Shown here one piece after another: positions 59,706 to 64,000 of a DNA stretch of 64,000 nucleotides (position 1 is its first letter; each line of letters opens with the position of its first letter). Under the pieces are notes generated by a model. That model was not told the origin of the DNA, ran no database searches, and was given only the letters and a program-made list of their open reading frames with translations. Source of the DNA: Strobilurus pachycystidiatus (taxonomy: Eukaryota; Basidiomycota; Agaricomycetes; Agaricales; Physalacriaceae); the NCBI GenBank assembly GCA_019915135.1, contig JAHLMK010000008.1, positions 1,736,001 through 1,800,000 on the forward strand, read 5' to 3'. The position numbers and the translations under genes are program-made.

Positions 59706-61712
59706 CTAATCGAAAATGATGAGTGGCTCTTCGACTATAGGGTCCACAGGGTTGGTAGACGTGTCGGCGGCGGGAATGATGGATGCGAGAAAGTCTTCCG
59801 CAGACTGAATGGTAAGATCTGGTTGTTCCGAACCAGGGACGAGGGGTGGAATGATATCGGACTGCTCGACTGGGGCAGTACCTTCACCATCCACAGGAGT
59901 TGGTACTGCCATCAGTGTGATCGGGTAACGCAGATATAGACGCCGACGTCGTTCCAGTAGAGTCCCGAGGTCCCATTCCGTTGGAAAGCGAAATACCACA
60001 TCAGTGAATCCCGCAGGAAGTCGGGACTCCGATGCCATACCCATGTCCCATCGACGAGGTAACCCTGATACATTAACACAGATTGCGTAGCGCATAAGTG
60101 CGTCGCAAGCCATGCGACGAGTGTGATAATGTCGCGTGTTTCTGAACACCCATTGTAACCCCAGAACACCGAATAGCTGGGCGCAATCAAGGGCGCGGTC
60201 AGGGATTCCACATTGGGCGAGGTGGCGTACTATATCAATCAGGGTTGCATTGGATACCTGGCTGGCCGGATATGATTGGTAGTCGACGGAATCTGCGACG
60301 GAGATACCCAGGGAATCGCGAAGTTGGGAATAGGCGTCAGGTACCGCGAGGAGAAAGCAGAACATAATGAAGATGGAGTCCATGGCGGGTTTATTACGTG
60401 CCTTGCTAGCCGTGGGTGTCAGTTGACGATAGAGCCAACTGCCGTAGAGCAGGCGAACATCCATCCAAGTAGTGGCAATGATCAGGGCACGAGTATTTAT
60501 GTTTGTTCCGTGGCAGATGGTGTGATCGCGATAGGCGACGAAATCAGCATTATTGCCACGTTCCGTAGGTGGAGCTGAAATATTGGAAGGAAGGAGTGGA
60601 GGGAGGTTCGAGCCATCGGGACCGTCGGATGGGGACTCAGTGAGAGGTTGGATGAAAGGTTCGATCCAACTGAGAGCCGAAGACGTCCTTAGAATTTGGC
60701 TGAGCGCCGCTAACCCCATTTTGATACAAGGTCGTCCGTGTCCCGCACGCGTGATGTGGCCTTTCAGAGCGTTGGAGTTTGCCGCGCGACGAATGAATTC
60801 CGCAGCGATAGCAGTAGCCTTGACGATGTGAAAATCGGCAAAGCTGAACGCGGAACTCGCCGCAGTAACCAAGCATTGCGCATCAGAGGGCGTATTGCAT
60901 TTGCCGAGTGCAATGCCGTCCTCGATGTCGGAGGAAGGTAACTCGCTCGGGAATGACGGTAGCACGTACTCGTTGACGATGGACATCGTTTGGATGGGAG
61001 CTGGTGGCGAAATGAATGTATCGGGAGCGAGGTCAAATCGTACTCCCGGGTGAGGAGTGTCAATTCGACGCTGTCTCGGAGGGCGACGAGCGACTCCGCT
61101 TAGGACCCTACGTGCTGTGCGCGCTGGTCCAGATCGGTCCGGTCCGTTATGACGGGGAATGGGTCCGTATGTGTGCATTCGATCTTGATCGATATTAATA
61201 TTGATTGGATCAATGTACAAATGCTTGGACTCACTATATGGCGATTCCATAGTAATGTCAGCCTGAGGCGGCATGGACATGTTGTGAGTCGGTGATGGCT
61301 CGGAACCGTAGTACAAATTATGCGCTGTCGGTTCCCGATCAGGTTGAAACAATGAGGACGGGGGCGCGCGGAACGTCTTACCCTGATGATCTATAATCTC
61401 GGTGCTCAAGGAGAGGGTTCCGAAGTCGTCGTTCATCGACCGTAAATCGGTGAAATCACCCCAGTTCAGCGACGGCTGTTGGGTAGCGTACTGCTGATAG
61501 TACTTGTGGCTGTTTGTCGACGGCATCGCCGTGTGAGAATACAGGTTGTACCCGTCTAGGGCTCTCCCCCGGTCGTTGAGAAATTGAGGCGGCTGTACTC
61601 GCGAGACCAACGACGGCGGGCCCATGATGACGTCGCGCTTCTCGTGCATCGGTTCCCGGTCAGGGGCCGGAGCTGATCGGTAATCAGGGGACAAAAAGTT
61701 CCAGCGCGGCAT
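59706..61712 (-). CDS. Third ORF of the chromovirus, uncharacterised 668-residue protein
   Basis: An intron-free ORF from the ATG at 61712 (MPRWNFLSPDYRSAPAPDRE) to a stop 30 bp before the LTR. A longer frame to 61826 would need a TTG start. The N-terminal 270 residues are low-complexity, rich in Pro, Ser, Tyr, Asp and Arg (ARTARRVLSGVARRPPRQRR). The C-terminal 400 residues look globular and helical, with DFHIVKATAIAAEFIRRAAN, TTWMDVRLLYGSWLYRQLTP, DSIFIMFCFLLAVPDAYSQL and LFGVLGLQWVFRNTRHYHTR. I see no signal peptide, membrane anchor, zinc knuckle or protease motif, so it is not Env-like. It could be a captured host gene or an element-specific accessory protein; function is unknown. Confidence 0.75.
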   Translation of the reverse strand: MPRWNFLSPDYRSAPAPDREPMHEKRDVIMGPPSLVSRVQPPQFLNDRGRALDGYNLYSHTAMPSTNSHKYYQQYATQQPSLNWGDFTDLRSMNDDFGTLSLSTEIIDHQGKTFRAPPSSLFQPDREPTAHNLYYGSEPSPTHNMSMPPQADITMESPYSESKHLYIDPININIDQDRMHTYGPIPRHNGPDRSGPARTARRVLSGVARRPPRQRRIDTPHPGVRFDLAPDTFISPPAPIQTMSIVNEYVLPSFPSELPSSDIEDGIALGKCNTPSDAQCLVTAASSAFSFADFHIVKATAIAAEFIRRAANSNALKGHITRAGHGRPCIKMGLAALSQILRTSSALSWIEPFIQPLTESPSDGPDGSNLPPLLPSNISAPPTERGNNADFVAYRDHTICHGTNINTRALIIATTWMDVRLLYGSWLYRQLTPTASKARNKPAMDSIFIMFCFLLAVPDAYSQLRDSLGISVADSVDYQSYPASQVSNATLIDIVRHLAQCGIPDRALDCAQLFGVLGLQWVFRNTRHYHTRRMACDALMRYAICVNVSGLPRRWDMGMASESRLPAGFTDVVFRFPTEWDLGTLLERRRRLYLRYPITLMAVPTPVDGEGTAPVEQSDIIPPLVPGSEQPDLTIQSAEDFLASIIPAADTSTNPVDPIVEEPLIIFD

Positions 61713-61808
61713 TTCAACGATGTTGAACGTGTTGTGGTGAGGAGAGAGAGACGATGCAAAGTACTTGGAGGGTTCCAAAGTGCTGATTTTAGTTACTTTC
61801 AGAGCTGT

Positions 61809-61815
61809 TTTTATA
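61809..61815 (-). promoter_or_regulatory. TATA box upstream of the third ORF
   Basis: TATAAAA on the minus strand about 97 nt upstream of the ATG at 61712, between the pol stop and the extra ORF. It suggests a separate internal promoter. Confidence 0.45.
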
Positions 61816-61831
61816 GCTGAAGGCAAGCCTT

Positions 61832-61855
61832 AACGCGTGTTCCAACGCGTGTTGG
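61832..61855. repeat. Tandem 12-bp repeat between pol and the third ORF
   Basis: AACGCGTGTTCC is followed directly by AACGCGTGTTGG, an imperfect direct duplication at the junction between the two ORFs. Confidence 0.7.
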
Positions 61856-61900
61856 CCAAGTTCTCACGGATACCCAGTTCGGCTGTCGCTGATGCAATCA

Positions 61901-64000
61901 TCAGCCACGCGTCTTGCTCTTTCGCACTTCATCCGTCGCGCCTCTCGGAAGGTTTAAGGGCTGTGATACTCCCTGCAATTCGAGGTAAGCATCCAATGCT
62001 TTCAATTTCTCGCACTTCTTGAGTGGTTCTAGGGTTCGGTCGCCTAAAGACCAATGAACCGTGAAAAATAGGTTTTTTCCATGCCATTCATGGTCAACGA
62101 TTTCCTCGACTACTTCCTCAGAGGTCACGGGTGCTCCGAAATCATAGGGTTCTGGTCTTTCGCGATTGGGAAATAGGATCGCATCACTTTCCACGTATGG
62201 TTTTAGCAAGTTCACATGGAACCGATCGTGAACTCGTCTCTTTTTTAGGTCATCTGGCAGCTCCAATTGATAGACGGACCGTTCAGGATTCGCCTCGAGG
62301 ACGCGATACGGTCCTATGTATTTTGGTACTAGCTTCCGTGTCCTTGATTTGGGAATGCTCAAGTTTTTTGTCGATAGATATACCTTGGAGCCTTCATTGA
62401 TGATAGGCTCGTTTCGTCGTTTTCGGTTTGCATGGTGCGTTTGGAATACTCGCGAGGCTATTATAGCATCGTGTGCATCATACAGATTGTTCATTGCTTG
62501 GGTAGCGAATGCGCGGACCCCAGGGGCAATGTTGGTATCGTATCGTACCTCACGCATCATACTCGGAATATATCCGTAAGTCAGCTCGAATGGCGCGAAC
62601 CCCGTAGTCTCGCTGATGCTTGCATTTAGGGCGAATTCTACAGTCGAACACTTGGACAGCCAGTCGCCCTGATCTGGTCTGATACTAGATCGGAAAATCT
62701 GTCCCACGGAACGATTCACGCGTTCGGTGAGTCCATCAGTCTGTGGATGGTATGATGTTGACATCAGTAACTTGGTGCCTAGAAGTCTGTGCAGTTCTTT
62801 CCACCATATGGAAGTGAACTTAGAGTCTCGATCCGAGACTATCGATTCAGGTAATCCGTGCAACCGTACTATCTCTTGAAGATAGATTTTTGACAGATCA
62901 GTCGCAGTATTCGTCGTATGTACCGGGATCAAGTGTACTTGCGACGTGAGTCGGCACACTACCACCCAAAGGTAATTCTTCCCCTTGACTTCGGGTAGTG
63001 GACCGACAAAGTCCATGCTTATCGATTGCCATGGTCGAGTGGGTATTGGTAGCGAGTGTAATTTTCCCGTCGGGGCCTGGTAATTGCCCTTTGCTTGTTG
63101 ACAAGTCTCGCATGACTGACAGAATGTTTCAGTCATGCCGAATATCTTTGGCCACCAAAACCAACGTCGAATGTAATCCGCCGTTCTTTGGGGTCCAAAG
63201 TGGCCTACGGACTCGTGGCCTCGCTGGAGAATCAATCCGCGAAGCGAATCCTGCCCTTGCAGGCTCTTGGGTATGCCCAGTACCTTTTCTCCATTGAGGT
63301 TTACGGTCCAAACTAACCCGTCTTTAGTTACCTCGAATCGAGGATGTTCCTGTGGGGCCGCCATGACTTTGGAAAAGATGGGGTCCTTGGGGTAAGATGC
63401 TTTGATAGCATCAATGAATGAATCATGTTCACTAATCAGTATGGCTGATAGATCTTCTCCTCGAGCTCGGGAATCGATAACGGTTGGATTATCCGTTCGT
63501 GCTACCGGTTCATCCGGTATGATTTCCTCCGCTCGGGCGTGCTCCATTTCGGCGGCCTCCTTGTCTCGTTCCTCGAGACGTTCTTTCATTTCACGAAGAC
63601 GTGCTGACTCACGCTGAACGCACATGCGCTCGTATTCCTCGCGTCGTCCTAGTGGAAGGTCTTCCCCATCTCGGTCAATGCGGACATCCGCATTGACGTA
63701 TTCGGAAACATCGTGGACGTCTTCGTGAGTGTCGGTCTCGTAATATCGCGAGAGCGCGTCAGCTACCTTGTTGTTGACGCCCTTCACATAGGTAATATCG
63801 CAGTCAAAACGCGATAAATATTCCATCCACCGCATTTGCCGTGCAGATAGACGCCGTTGCGTCTTAAAGAATTCGAGAGCCTTGTGGTCGGTGACTACAT
63901 GAATTCGGTATCCTACTAACTTATCCTCCCATTTCAGAAGTGCTTCCAGAATAGCCAAGGTTTCGGTCTCGAATACCCGATAATTGCGTTGGGTATCCGA
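61901..64000 (-). CDS. Chromovirus Pol: RNase H, integrase, chromodomain (partial, open at window end)
   Basis: The frame is open from 64000 to a stop at 61901 (about 700 codons); the N-terminus is outside the window. RNase H end: VVTDHKALEFFKTQRRLSAR and VKGVNNKVADALSR. The integrase HHCC finger is RGHESVGHFGPQRT...CQSCETCQQAK. The DDE core has Asp in SMDFVGPLP, Asp in IVSDRDSKFTS and Glu in HPQTDGLTERVNRS. The GPY/F module reads VPKYIGPYRVLE. The chromodomain-like tail (EEVVEEIVDHEWHGKNLFFTVHWSL) marks a chromovirus, although its aromatic-cage residues are poorly kept. No stop or frameshift is seen, so it may be active. Confidence 0.92.
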   Translation of the reverse strand, partial: SDTQRNYRVFETETLAILEALLKWEDKLVGYRIHVVTDHKALEFFKTQRRLSARQMRWMEYLSRFDCDITYVKGVNNKVADALSRYYETDTHEDVHDVSEYVNADVRIDRDGEDLPLGRREEYERMCVQRESARLREMKERLEERDKEAAEMEHARAEEIIPDEPVARTDNPTVIDSRARGEDLSAILISEHDSFIDAIKASYPKDPIFSKVMAAPQEHPRFEVTKDGLVWTVNLNGEKVLGIPKSLQGQDSLRGLILQRGHESVGHFGPQRTADYIRRWFWWPKIFGMTETFCQSCETCQQAKGNYQAPTGKLHSLPIPTRPWQSISMDFVGPLPEVKGKNYLWVVVCRLTSQVHLIPVHTTNTATDLSKIYLQEIVRLHGLPESIVSDRDSKFTSIWWKELHRLLGTKLLMSTSYHPQTDGLTERVNRSVGQIFRSSIRPDQGDWLSKCSTVEFALNASISETTGFAPFELTYGYIPSMMREVRYDTNIAPGVRAFATQAMNNLYDAHDAIIASRVFQTHHANRKRRNEPIINEGSKVYLSTKNLSIPKSRTRKLVPKYIGPYRVLEANPERSVYQLELPDDLKKRRVHDRFHVNLLKPYVESDAILFPNRERPEPYDFGAPVTSEEVVEEIVDHEWHGKNLFFTVHWSLGDRTLEPLKKCEKLKALDAYLELQGVSQPLNLPRGATDEVRKSKTRG

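Larger units (their letters stand above)
59393..64000 (-). mobile_element. Ty3/Gypsy chromovirus, 3' portion (continues past the window)
   Basis: The minus strand shows RNase H-integrase-chromodomain, an extra ORF, a polypurine tract and a 3' LTR, in that order. The gag-protease-reverse transcriptase part and 5' LTR lie beyond 64000. The visible pol frame is unbroken, which suggests a young insertion. Target-site duplication cannot be checked without the other end. Confidence 0.85.

Noticed and set aside
61713..61826. N-terminal extension of the third chromovirus ORF to 706 codons
   Set aside because: The extended frame starts with TTG, not ATG. The TATA box lies inside this extension, and the first ATG in frame is at 61712.
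1..64000. CRISPR arrays, bacterial operons, Shine-Dalgarno sites or rRNA genes
   Set aside because: The window is intron-rich eukaryotic nuclear DNA; no spaced repeat array or rRNA-like sequence was seen.

Overview
This is a nuclear stretch of a filamentous basidiomycete, most likely an Agaricomycete. Genes are dense and on both strands, introns are short (about 45-60 nt, GTRNGT...YAG), and the families are typical of mushrooms: Ugt51/Atg26 sterol glucosyltransferase with GRAM-PH-GRAM, SUR7/PalI, GH72 Gas glucanosyltransferase, a DUF6699-type protein, an F-box protein, Argonaute, tricalbin and a Ty3 chromovirus. One intron-containing tRNA-Lys(CUU) is present. Exon joins were worked out by eye from splice motifs and family conservation, so gene ends are firmer than internal boundaries.

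Left arm (1-17.4 kb): an intact HAD phosphatase-like gene (-), an Ssk2/Wis4-type MAPKKK (-), about 5 kb with no nameable gene, a RIC1-like Golgi GEF subunit (-), a small nuclear-type protein (+) and a SUR7-like membrane protein (-). The MAPKKK and RIC1 copies are clearly recognisable but carry many one-base frame breaks between about 2.8 and 13.8 kb, while their flanks read cleanly. This is either real decay of two conserved genes or an unpolished assembly patch.

Middle (17.5-43 kb): sterol glucosyltransferase (+), 2OG-Fe(II) dioxygenase (-), tRNA-Lys (-), GH72 enzyme (+), RRM/zinc-knuckle RNA-binding protein (+), F-BAR RhoGAP (+), a PIF1 helicase carrying an RNase H1-type hybrid-binding domain (+), an Lsb3/Ysc84 SYLF-SH3 protein (-) divergent from an Argonaute with an intact slicer tetrad (+), and a single-pass membrane protein (+). 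Themes are cell-wall and membrane organisation, actin/endocytosis and nucleic-acid surveillance.

Right arm (43-64 kb): a small two-C2 protein derived from tricalbin (-), MTQ2-type methyltransferase (-), Ugo1 (-), full-length tricalbin (+), NUDIX hydrolase (+), DUF6699-like protein (-), F-box protein (+) and dienelactone hydrolase (-). From 59.39 kb to the window end lies the 3' part of a Ty3/Gypsy chromovirus on the minus strand: RNase H-integrase-chromodomain, then an unexpected 668-codon intron-free third ORF, then a polypurine tract and a 283-bp LTR. That extra ORF in the env position, the RNase H1-like/PIF1 fusion and the tricalbin-derived mini-gene are the most interesting items.
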